Shown piece after piece: positions 34,183-41,205 of a stretch of 64,000 nucleotides of DNA (positions are counted from its first letter, which is position 1; each line of letters opens with the position of its first letter). The notes below the pieces were generated by a model. The model did not search any database. It had not been told where the DNA came from and worked only from the letters and a program-made list of their open reading frames with translations. The position numbers and the translations under genes are program-made. The stretch comes from CAISIP01 sp963974265 (lineage in GTDB: Bacteria; Pseudomonadota; Gammaproteobacteria; Burkholderiales; Burkholderiaceae_C), in assembly GCA_963974265.1 (NCBI GenBank), contig CAXBDR010000001.1, positions 1 to 64,000 on the forward strand. The letters run 5' to 3'.

Positions 34183-34208
34183 GGCCATTTTGGCCATTCT
34201 ATGGCCAT
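34183..34208 (-). promoter_or_regulatory. Iterated ATGGCCA operator/promoter of the ccd-like pair
   Basis: GGCCAT occurs at 34183-34188, 34192-34197 and 34203-34208; read on the minus strand this is ATGGCCA three times, and the outer copy is the perfect palindrome ATGGCCAT (34201-34208). A TAGAAT (-10-like) lies between copies on the minus strand. Antitoxin genes of this type are usually autorepressed by a cooperative repeat array, so this is the likely operator. Confidence 0.65.
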
Positions 34209-34450
34209 GAAGGTCCGCGCGCAGGACGCGGGCGCACGCCAGCCACGCACGACCCAGGATCACTGGCAGTTCCAGCAACACCACCGCCAGTTCGCCCAGC
34301 AGCGGCACCAGCACCAGCACCCGCGTGCGCAACACGCCGTGCATGCACTGCGCGTCGGGCATCACCAGGTCCATTGCCCGCGCCGCGATCGCGGCGCGCA
34401 TCTGCGGGGAACCGTGGAAGTTCTCACCGACCTGCACCGGATACGCCGGT
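34209..34450 (-). pseudogene. Remnant of an enolase-superfamily (mandelate racemase-like) gene and a membrane-like tail
   Basis: On the minus strand from about 34450 the frame reads AYPVQVGENFHGSPQMRAAI then AARAMDLVMPDAQ (to about 34345), matching the barrel region of mandelate racemase/muconate lactonising enzymes (VQxGENFxGxxxMxxAI...DxVMPD). Upstream of this, where the rest of the enzyme should be, there is unrelated sequence. Downstream the same frame runs into a hydrophobic stretch (VLVPLLGELAVVLLELPVIL) that looks like the end of a small membrane protein. I read it as two joined gene fragments left by a rearrangement. It borders the ccd-like operator. Confidence 0.55.
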
Positions 34451-34623
34451 TGCGCGCAGCGGCATGGCGACCTGGCTGCTGGTGGCCCGGGGTTGGTGGG
34501 CGGACGGCGGCTCGGCCCGGGGTGGTCGGGATCCGTTGCGCGGCTGGCTGCACGACCGTCGATCGGGAACGACGCTTCATCGACCGGCAGCGAGGTCTGG
34601 CGACCCGTGCCTACACTCGGACC

Positions 34624-35370
34624 ATGGGCCTGCCTCCAATCGACGCACCGGCGCACCATGCGCTCGTGGCGTATTACCGCAGCGGCGATGCGATGCGCAG
34701 CCGCAGCGTCAGCGACGTCGTGTTGACGGGCACGCTCGACATCCCCGCCATCCCGCCACGGCTCGCGGCCGATTGGGAGCGGGAGATCATCGGGTCGCAA
34801 CTGATGCTGGAGCCCGGCGACGTCGCGCCGCTGCCGCTGGCCCGGGCGCGCATGCGCTGGCCGGATTACCGGCAGTGCGTGCAGGCGGTGTCCGACTGGA
34901 CACGCGGTTGCGGACTGCCGGACCTGCTGGCCTCCAGCGACATCGCATTGATGGCCTGCCGCGGCGCGCGTTACCACCACGACGGCGCGCAATATGGTGG
35001 CGCCGCCTTCTGCAACCTGTTCGTCAGCGAAGACAAGGGGCTGGACCTGCATTTCCCGCGCACCGGCCGGCGCATCCCGCTGGCCCGGGGTACGGTGGTG
35101 GTCTTCGATACCGGCCAGCCGCATGGCGTCATCGGGCGCAGCAGCCACCGGTTCGACCCGGCCGACTTCCCGACGGACGCGGACTGCAGCCAGCTGTTCC
35201 TGACCTGGGAGCTTCCCATCGAGAGCACCTGCGTCGGGCAGGCCCTGCGGATCCGTCATGACACCGACCCGGCGACTGCGCGGGCACTCGACGAAGAACA
35301 GGTCCGACGGGACGGCATGCGCGCCGATGTGGATCCGGCGTCTGGCCAGTGGTGCCGGACGGTTGCCTGA
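34624..35370 (+). CDS. Putative 2-oxoglutarate/Fe(II) oxygenase-like protein
   Basis: Protein of 248 residues with a double-stranded beta-helix pattern: CRGARYHHDGAQYGG supplies a His-x-Asp (His118, Asp120), and VFDTGQPHGVIGRSS supplies the distal His167 with Arg172 as possible 2-oxoglutarate ligand. The spacing of about 47 residues between the two is reasonable for the fold. I do not recognise a named family. The start at 34624 is chosen because sequence before it is remnant DNA. The 3' end overlaps the beginning of the cyclase remnant, so its C terminus may be altered by the same rearrangement. Confidence 0.6.
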   Translation: MGLPPIDAPAHHALVAYYRSGDAMRSRSVSDVVLTGTLDIPAIPPRLAADWEREIIGSQLMLEPGDVAPLPLARARMRWPDYRQCVQAVSDWTRGCGLPDLLASSDIALMACRGARYHHDGAQYGGAAFCNLFVSEDKGLDLHFPRTGRRIPLARGTVVVFDTGQPHGVIGRSSHRFDPADFPTDADCSQLFLTWELPIESTCVGQALRIRHDTDPATARALDEEQVRRDGMRADVDPASGQWCRTVA

Positions 35371-35374
35371 CACC

Positions 35375-35836
35375 GCCGACCTGTCGGACCCGATCATCGA
35401 CCACGCCGGCGAGATCTACCAGTACGTGGGCGATGAAATCGTCGTGTCCTGGCCGCTCGATGCGGGCCTGCGCGACAACAACAACAACTGCATCCGGTGT
35501 TTCTTCGCCATGCGGGCTGCGCTGGCGCACCAATCCGGCAAGTACCAACGCATCTACGGCCTGGTCCCAACATTCAAGGCGGGCCTGCATTGCGGCAATG
35601 TCACGACCGGAGAAATCGGCGTGATCAAGAAAGACATCATCTTCACCGGCGACGTGCTCAACACGACGGCCCGCGTCCAGGGGCTGTGCAACGCGCTGGG
35701 TGTGGACAACCTCGTTTCGGGTCAACTGGTTACCCGACTCGGGCCCGACCCGTCGTTCCAGCTGCGGGCAATGGGGCCGCATGCGCTGCGTGGACGAGAC
35801 GAACAGGTGGTTCTGTTCACCCTCGACCCGTCCTGA
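35375..35836 (+). pseudogene. 5'-truncated class III adenylate/guanylate cyclase
   Basis: The frame carries the second half of a cyclase domain: LSDPIIDHAGEIYQYVGDEI, the AGLHCGNVTTGEIGVIKKDI strand, IFTGDVLNTTARVQGLC and ALRGRDEQVVLFTL. Everything before this, including the membrane part and the first metal-binding Asp, is absent. Intact relatives have several hundred residues more. The preceding bases belong to the oxygenase-like gene, so a deletion or insertion junction lies near 35370-35380. Even if translated, the product could not be a normal cyclase. Confidence 0.75.
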
Positions 35837-36164
35837 GCGCCGATGTTCCGCCGCCGGCTGCGGGGCGAACGTGGGCGGTCATTTCGGTGCAGCGCGAAGT
35901 GCAAGGTATGGAACTGGCCCCTCTGGCCGACCCGTGCGCACCCAGACTGCCGCCGTGATGGCCGTCGTTGCACAGGTCGTGGACGCTGCCGGGGAAGGCG
36001 GAGAACGACCAACTGCGGACATTCGTCGCCAGGCTGAAATCAAATGTACCGACCACACCGGCAAACGTGACCTCGCGCTCCTCGGGTACTCCTCGCACGA
36101 CTGGCTATCATGGAATTTCTGCGGCAAACATCCCGTTTGGCGTCAGAAGTACGGAGTTCCCAGC
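35837..36164. other. Spacer between cyclase remnant and VOC gene; no gene recognised
   Basis: About 330 bases where short open frames exist on both strands but none shows a family pattern or a ribosome site. Composition begins to become less GC-rich toward 36040, marking the left side of the lower-GC accessory patch. Confidence 0.4.
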
Positions 36165-36533
36165 ATGGCCAAGACGACCGAATTTGTGATTGCAACGCCT
36201 GTACTCGCATCTCTTGACATCAAACGAAGTGTCGGGTTCTTCTGTTCAAAGCTCGGCTTCACCAAAATTCACGAAGACCAGGGAACGTACGGAATCGTCT
36301 CCAGTGGTTCAGTCAGCATCCACTTTTGGGCATGCGCTGACCGGAAAATTGCCGAAGCAACAGGATGCAGGGTCGGCGTGCGGGGAATTGAACAGCTCTA
36401 TGCTCAGTGCGCGAAAGACGGCATAGTTCACCCGAAGGCTCCTCTCAAGAAAGCTCCTTGGGGAAACCATGAGTTTGCGATTCTTGACCCAGACGGGAAC
36501 CTTGTCACGTTCTATGAGCCCGCTGATGCCTAA
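36165..36533 (+). CDS. VOC (glyoxalase/bleomycin-resistance) superfamily protein
   Basis: Small beta-alpha-beta-beta-beta protein of 122 residues. The start at 36165 gives MAKTTEFVIATPVLASLDIK; then RSVGFFCSKLGFTKIHED, SIHFWAC and the closing FAILDPDGNLVTFYEP, all hallmarks of the glyoxalase/bleomycin-resistance fold. Such proteins bind antibiotics or act as metal-dependent lyases; ligand unknown. Codon use is clearly less GC-biased than in the surrounding metabolic genes, which together with the neighbouring remnants suggests acquisition. A bulged hairpin follows at 36558-36584. Confidence 0.85.
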   Translation: MAKTTEFVIATPVLASLDIKRSVGFFCSKLGFTKIHEDQGTYGIVSSGSVSIHFWACADRKIAEATGCRVGVRGIEQLYAQCAKDGIVHPKAPLKKAPWGNHEFAILDPDGNLVTFYEPADA

Positions 36534-36557
36534 ACACTGATTCGCCCGCATAGGGTT

Positions 36558-36584
36558 GCCGGCGTTGACTCGATAGTCGCCGGC
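36558..36584 (+). terminator. Hairpin downstream of the VOC gene
   Basis: GCCGGC (36558-36563) pairs with GCCGGC (36579-36584) and, after a 3-base bulge, GACT (36567-36570) pairs with AGTC (36575-36578) around the loop CGAT. It lies 24 bases after the VOC stop. No T-tract follows, so it may be a weak terminator or mRNA-stabilising structure. Confidence 0.4.
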
Positions 36585-36659
36585 ACCCAAGTTGTACGCT
36601 ACAAAACGACCAACACCGGACGTTCACCTTGTTGCTCCATAGCGGCCATTCGGGGCGTT

Positions 36660-36944
36660 TCAAACAACAGGGGCGCTAGACGCTTTGTGCATGCCATCGA
36701 AGTAGATGCCGCCCTTGCATCCCTGGGAGTCCTGCCGGGACCGGTGCTCGACGTGGTCTTGAGGCCCATTGGGAACCTTTTGGCGGTGTATGCGTACAGC
36801 GCCGTGGCAGTGCATGCAGCGTACGTCATTTGCTGCAGCGCCGGCGGTGTCGGAAACAGCGACTTCCTTCCAGCGCCACTCGTGCTTTCCGTCAACTAGA
36901 TTTTCGCGCCTTGCCTCACATCTGAGCATCAGGTCATGTGGCAT
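36660..36944 (-). CDS. Small Cys/His-rich protein of unknown function
   Basis: Protein of 94 residues starting MPHDLMLRCEARR. Its middle carries VRCMHCHGAVRIHRQKV (Cys43, His45, Cys46, His47), then PQDHVEHRSRQDSQGCKGG (His64, His67, Cys76), an arrangement that could bind zinc. I recognise similar short proteins in accessory regions of other proteobacteria but know no function. The motif order and absence of low-complexity sequence argue that it is a real gene. It has a weak ribosome site and intermediate base composition. Confidence 0.6.
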   Translation of the reverse strand: MPHDLMLRCEARRENLVDGKHEWRWKEVAVSDTAGAAANDVRCMHCHGAVRIHRQKVPNGPQDHVEHRSRQDSQGCKGGIYFDGMHKASSAPVV

Positions 36945-37159
36945 CCGTTGCCCTACAGACTTTGGGATATTCTGGCACGCGCGAACATTCGCGTATGGGA
37001 CCCATAGCGGTCATTACCTTCCCGCCCCGGAGTTGCGAGTTAACTGCGACGGCTTGACATCTGTCCGAATTCTTGCAGCGCCTGGATGGCCATGCTGGTT
37101 CCACAGAAGGCGGCGCAAACGGTGCCGGGCAGTTGAGCGTCCGCGGAATGTAGGCCAGC

Positions 37160-37837
37160 CTATCGCGCTAAGTACTTGGCATCCCCTGCGACCCAAGCCA
37201 AGTGAAGCTCTGCCCCACCACGGCGACCAACTGAAATCAGGCGGTTGGGTTCGGCTATGGCTCCGAATAGCGACGCAAACGCAGCGTAGTCGGCGAACCA
37301 ATTGCTCGTTGGACTGAAGGAGTGGACAAGCATGACTGCGTGAGGAGCGCAGAACCGCTTGGCTTCGATGATGGCCGACACCGTGCGATGCAGCAGTTGG
37401 TATCGCACATTGATTGGCAGCTGAGTGACTAGACCGAGTTCTTCCTGAAGGAAAGAAAGACGAGCCAGCTTCCCGGCAGAACTATCTAGCAGCCACTCGC
37501 CTAGCGTTGGCCCGAAAGGTTCATCGACCTTTCCTTCGACCGCTATGGACACGAGTCGGTCCGCTGCACGGGCAAGCGCCCATACATCGTTTTGTGACGG
37601 GCGCGACCCGCCGGGCAAGGGGACCTGATGCTCAGGAATAGCCAAGAGCAGCTCAATGTCCTTGAACTGGGGGCCCGCTCCAAGTACAGCGGCTATTTCG
37701 GTCGGAAACCCGGAGGCCTCTTGCCAAGAGTAGGCGAGTGTCTTGGCAGAGTAGCCTGTACGCCAATGCTTTTGTGGCTCTGCAAGGAATTGAGCCCACT
37801 GTTCCGGGCTCGAGGTCGGCATGTAAATGCTTGGCAT
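37160..37837 (-). CDS. DUF6946-like protein with a possible PD-(D/E)xK nuclease core
   Basis: Protein of 225 residues starting MPSIYMPTSSPEQW. It contains QNDVWALARAADRLVSIAVE followed by GKVDEPFGPTLGEWL: Asp84, Glu101 and Lys103 could form the D...ExK centre of the PD-(D/E)xK nuclease fold. I recognise it as resembling DUF6946 proteins, whose function is unknown to me. It is divergent from the DUF262/HEPN pair, 323 bases away, with similar less GC-rich codon use; a joint role in defence is inference only. Confidence 0.72.
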   Translation of the reverse strand: MPSIYMPTSSPEQWAQFLAEPQKHWRTGYSAKTLAYSWQEASGFPTEIAAVLGAGPQFKDIELLLAIPEHQVPLPGGSRPSQNDVWALARAADRLVSIAVEGKVDEPFGPTLGEWLLDSSAGKLARLSFLQEELGLVTQLPINVRYQLLHRTVSAIIEAKRFCAPHAVMLVHSFSPTSNWFADYAAFASLFGAIAEPNRLISVGRRGGAELHLAWVAGDAKYLAR

Positions 37838-38160
37838 GTTGCAATCGGTCCAACTTCAGGCTCAACGAATGGTGGTTACTTGGCGCGGACAACATTACTG
37901 CGCCCATCGCCGCCGCGTTGTACATGGGCGCGGCCAAAATGACATACGGAGAACTCTAACCCAAGGTACCTGAGGTCGGGAGGGAATCTCTGGCCGAAAT
38001 CGACCACCAACGGTCGCATGTATCCGGCAGCTTGCTGGCGTGTTGTAGATCTGACCTACCCCTGTCCGCAGACATGTTGTCGAAAAGTCGCGGTTCATGG
38101 CTTGTGTCGCGAGTTTGTCGCCGCGGTGATAATCAAGAAGGAAAAAGCTCGCCACAAATC
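37838..38160. other. Divergent spacer between DUF6946-like and DUF262 genes
   Basis: About 320 bases holding the expected promoters of two divergent units. I see no further gene and no clear operator. AAGAAGGAAAAAG near 38135-38147 is the only purine-rich ribosome-like stretch, somewhat far from the DUF262 ATG at 38161. Confidence 0.4.
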
Positions 38161-39234
38161 ATGCAAAAGCCCAACCGTGCTGCGTACACCGCCTCAGAGT
38201 TCCTAGACTGGAGTTCTACGAAGGCGCTAGTCTTGTCGCCGAAGTTCCAACGCCGAGGGGTTTGGCAACCAGCTGCAAAGGCCTTCTTCATTGATAGCTT
38301 GTTGCGCGGAATGCCGGTACCTCCGGTCTACCTGCGAATGAGTCAGTCAAAGACAAAGGATCGGGTGGTTCGTGAGGTCATCGATGGTCAACAACGGATT
38401 GCTGCTGTCGTTGCATATATGCGTGACGAATACAGTCTTTCCGGAACCCTAGTTTCTGGATGGAAAGGGAAAAAGTTCTCCCAATTGAAAGAAGACGAGC
38501 GAGATAAGATACGTGACTACTCGTTTAGCGCGGAGGTATTTTCTAGTCTCACAGACGAGGAAGTCTTAGAGATATTCTCGAGGCTGAACACCTACGCGAT
38601 CAAGCTCAACGCTCAAGAGTTAAGGAATGGACGGTACTTTGGGCTGTTCAAGCAGACAGCCTATAGACTCGGCTTGGAGCACTTGGAGTTCTGGAGGGTG
38701 CACGGCATATTCACTGAGCGTGGAATTGCTCGAATGGAGGAGGCCGAACTTGTCAGCGAGTTGTTGATCGCAAGCATCGCTGGATTGCAGGACAAGAAGA
38801 AGTCAATTGATGGCTTCTACGCGCAGTTCGACGAAAAGTTCCCAGATAGGGATCTCCATACCGAGCGGTTCCGCAATGTTCTAGCGGAAATTTCCGACAT
38901 CGACCATGGTTCATTGAAGGACTCGGAGTTCAATCGCCGACCTCTCTTTTACAGCCTATTCACCGCGCTTTATCACCGCATCTACGGTCTTCCCGGTGGA
39001 GGAGGTTTGCCGCCACGGAAGAAGACGCCGCTAAGCAACAAGGAGAGGGGGCGACTGGGTTCGACGATTGTTCTCCTGTCCGACGCGTTGGCGCAGTTCG
39101 GCAGTGACGGCGAGGATGCAGAGGAGTTTGACGAGGAACTAAAGTCGTTCGTTGAAGCGTCGCTACGGCAAACCGACAATATTCGACCACGCTTGGTCAG
39201 GTTGACGACGATCTATACGCGCGCGTTTGGTTGA
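38161..39234 (+). CDS. DUF262 domain protein (GmrS/DndB-like, candidate defence component)
   Basis: Protein of 357 residues with the DUF262 fold near its N terminus: LSPKFQRRGVWQPAAKAFFI, the signature EVIDGQQRIAAVV (Asp75-Gly-Gln-Gln-Arg79), and EIFSRLNTYAIKLNAQELRN. DUF262 proteins are found in type IV restriction (GmrSD) and other phage-defence operons, where the DGQQR motif is needed for nucleotide-dependent nuclease function. The C-terminal half has no DUF1524 HNH domain that I can see. The start at 38161 is the first Met before the conserved part. The stop overlaps the next ATG (TGATG), coupling it to the HEPN gene. Confidence 0.8.
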   Translation: MQKPNRAAYTASEFLDWSSTKALVLSPKFQRRGVWQPAAKAFFIDSLLRGMPVPPVYLRMSQSKTKDRVVREVIDGQQRIAAVVAYMRDEYSLSGTLVSGWKGKKFSQLKEDERDKIRDYSFSAEVFSSLTDEEVLEIFSRLNTYAIKLNAQELRNGRYFGLFKQTAYRLGLEHLEFWRVHGIFTERGIARMEEAELVSELLIASIAGLQDKKKSIDGFYAQFDEKFPDRDLHTERFRNVLAEISDIDHGSLKDSEFNRRPLFYSLFTALYHRIYGLPGGGGLPPRKKTPLSNKERGRLGSTIVLLSDALAQFGSDGEDAEEFDEELKSFVEASLRQTDNIRPRLVRLTTIYTRAFG

Positions 39235-39854
39235 TGCCGAAGTCGACGACGTTCTTGGTCAGCGACCTCGCTGGCCAACTGCGTGAGGCGCTTGAGATTG
39301 CAGAGGCCGCTGAGAGCTCGTCTACGTTCTTGTACACGCGACGGTTGTACGTCTACGAAGCTTCCTACCTCTTGGCCTTCAGTGCGTGGGAGAACATGCT
39401 GGAGCAAAGCTTCTTGCGCTTCATGTGTGGATATCGACAACAGAGCGGCGTGCCGATTGCGACTTCGACATGGGTCCGACCCAGAAACCTAGCCGCCGCG
39501 ATGGCGTTGCTCCTGGGACCAAGTCAGTACAAGCTGTGGCACAACCCTCAGCAAGTAGTTGCACGTTCGCAACGCTACTTTTCGAACGGTCCGCACGAGA
39601 CGGTGTTGACTTCAGCCCTTGCGGACATTCAAGACTTCGCGGCAGTTCGTCACTATGTGGCGCACAGAAGCGCAGACACGGAGCAAAAGTTTCAAGCGGC
39701 TGCGCGTCGCTTGTCAGGAGCCAGCGTAGTTGGAGCGCGCGCTGGCAGACTGCTGCGCAGTTCCACTACTGATAACGTGACCTCGCAACAGGTAACCTGG
39801 CTCGAGCGAATTTGCGCCGACCTCGAGCGGTACGCAAGGCAAATTGCCGGATAG
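39234..39854 (+). CDS. HEPN-like protein coupled to DUF262
   Basis: Helical protein of 206 residues. The ATG at 39234 shares a base with the DUF262 stop. It contains RLYVYEASYLLAFSAWENML, a hallmark of RiboL-PSP/MAE_28990-like HEPN proteins, and the catalytic-type R-x4-H in AAVRHYVAHRSAD (Arg139, His144). HEPN domains with this motif are metal-independent RNases used in toxin-antitoxin and abortive-infection systems. With DUF262 as sensor/NTPase and this RNase as effector the pair could be a two-gene defence unit. That role is inferred from families and coupling. Confidence 0.75.
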   Translation: MPKSTTFLVSDLAGQLREALEIAEAAESSSTFLYTRRLYVYEASYLLAFSAWENMLEQSFLRFMCGYRQQSGVPIATSTWVRPRNLAAAMALLLGPSQYKLWHNPQQVVARSQRYFSNGPHETVLTSALADIQDFAAVRHYVAHRSADTEQKFQAAARRLSGASVVGARAGRLLRSSTTDNVTSQQVTWLERICADLERYARQIAG

Positions 39855-40150
39855 CGCTGCCGACCAAGATGGCTGTACCCAATTGAACTCAATGGACATC
39901 GCCGAGACGCGGCTTGTCGGCACGCAGCGGTCATTGCGATGAGCCTATGCACGCTTATTTTGGAAGCCTGTTAGGTGTACCGACTGAGCAGCGGCTTTGC
40001 GGTGAAGAATTCGAGGCATTGAATGTCTGGAAAGGCCCCTGACCTGCTATCCCAACAACTCCGTCGAACATCCATTTCGATCCAGACCCCACCCCCCCAT
40101 TTCCCGCCTCAGCCATCCAATCCCGGACCCACCCACACCCAAGACAACAA
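39855..40150. other. Right border of the accessory patch; no gene
   Basis: About 300 bases between the HEPN gene and the GlxA-type regulator. It contains a strand-asymmetric C-rich run (about 40082-40141). I see no attachment-site repeat, tRNA end or terminator that would define an integration point. Confidence 0.4.
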
Positions 40151-41185
40151 CTATTCCTTCGCATGCCCCACCAGCTGCTTGCCCGACACCCCGGAGCGTG
40201 TCGGCCCGGCACGCTCTGCCTTCGGACTGCGCCCGAACGCGGTCCGGTAGCTGCGCGAGAAATGCGATGGCGACTCGAAACCGCAGGCGACGGCGATCGC
40301 GGCAATGCCCATGCCCGACTGCTGCAGCAGCGTGCGCGCCTGGGCCAACCGCAGGCCGCTGTAGAAGCGGTTCGGCGTGTCCGACAGGTGGGCGGCGAAC
40401 AGCCGCTCGAGCTGGCGCCGCGTGACGCCGACCATGCGTGCCAGGTCATCGCAGGCCAGCGGATCCTCGATGTGGTTCTGCATCAGCGCGATAACCTGGA
40501 CCAGTTTGGCGTTATGCACCTGGTAGCGCGTCGTGATCTCCAGCTGCTGGTGGTCCGACGCACTGCGGATGCGTCCGAGCACGAACTGCTCCGACACCTG
40601 CACGGCGAGATCATGGCCGTGCCGCGCAGCGATACGCGCCAGCATCATGTCGATGGCCGCCGTGCCGCCAGCGCAGGTGATGCAATGCGCGCCGATCTCG
40701 AACAGTTCGCGGCTCAGCACGATGTGCGGAAAACGCTCGGAGAACGCCGCCTGCGCCTCCCAGTGCAGCGTCACCGGCCCGGCGCCGGCCACACCGGCCT
40801 CGGCCAGTACGAAGACACCGGTATCGACAGCCCCCATGGTGGCGCCGGCGCGTTGCGCCGCGCGCAGCCAGGCACCCAGGGGGGCATCGAAAGCCGCCAG
40901 CGGCTCGAACCCGGCCACGACGATGAGCCAGCGCAGCTGCGACGGCGCTTCGCGCGACAGGCCAGCGTCGACGTTGAGCGACATGCCGTTGCTGGCCGAC
41001 ACCGCGGCGCCATCGGTCGACAGCAGCTGCCAGCGGTAAGCCCCGTGCTGGAACCGGTTCGCCACCCGCAGCGGCTCGATGGCAGACACAAAACCCATCA
41101 TCGAGAAACCCGGCATCAGCAGAAAGTGAACCTGCTCGCCATCGGGCGCGCCGGAGCGGGCCGTGGCCGGCGATGGGCTTGCCAT
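40151..41185 (-). CDS. GlxA-family AraC-type transcriptional regulator (CdhR/GbdR-like)
   Basis: Regulator of 344 residues. The N-terminal DJ-1/PfpI-like sensor domain begins HFLLMPGFSMMGFVSAIEPL, a segment typical of the branch containing GbdR, CdhR and ArgR that senses betaine, carnitine and arginine; the ITCAGGTAAIDMML elbow follows. The C-terminal AraC helix-turn-helix domain spans about residues 225-325 (DDLARMVGVTRRQLERLF, ACGFESPSHFSRSYR). It could activate the carnitine operon 7 kb away, or the class II aldolase gene that lies just upstream on the same strand. Start at 41185 from the ATG reading MASPSPATAR. Confidence 0.85.
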   Translation of the reverse strand: MASPSPATARSGAPDGEQVHFLLMPGFSMMGFVSAIEPLRVANRFQHGAYRWQLLSTDGAAVSASNGMSLNVDAGLSREAPSQLRWLIVVAGFEPLAAFDAPLGAWLRAAQRAGATMGAVDTGVFVLAEAGVAGAGPVTLHWEAQAAFSERFPHIVLSRELFEIGAHCITCAGGTAAIDMMLARIAARHGHDLAVQVSEQFVLGRIRSASDHQQLEITTRYQVHNAKLVQVIALMQNHIEDPLACDDLARMVGVTRRQLERLFAAHLSDTPNRFYSGLRLAQARTLLQQSGMGIAAIAVACGFESPSHFSRSYRTAFGRSPKAERAGPTRSGVSGKQLVGHAKE

Positions 41186-41205
41186 GTAGGTGCGTGCCCG
41201 GCCGA

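Noticed and set aside
36533..36620. Possible integron attC site after the VOC gene (GCCTAAAC near the stop, hairpin beyond)
   Set aside because: No matching GTTRRRY partner and no second cassette boundary could be found; the hairpin does not have the attC arrangement.
33568..40150. Genomic island with defined ends (att repeats, integrase, tRNA)
   Set aside because: No tRNA, integrase, transposase or flanking direct repeat is visible; only composition and gene content suggest acquisition.
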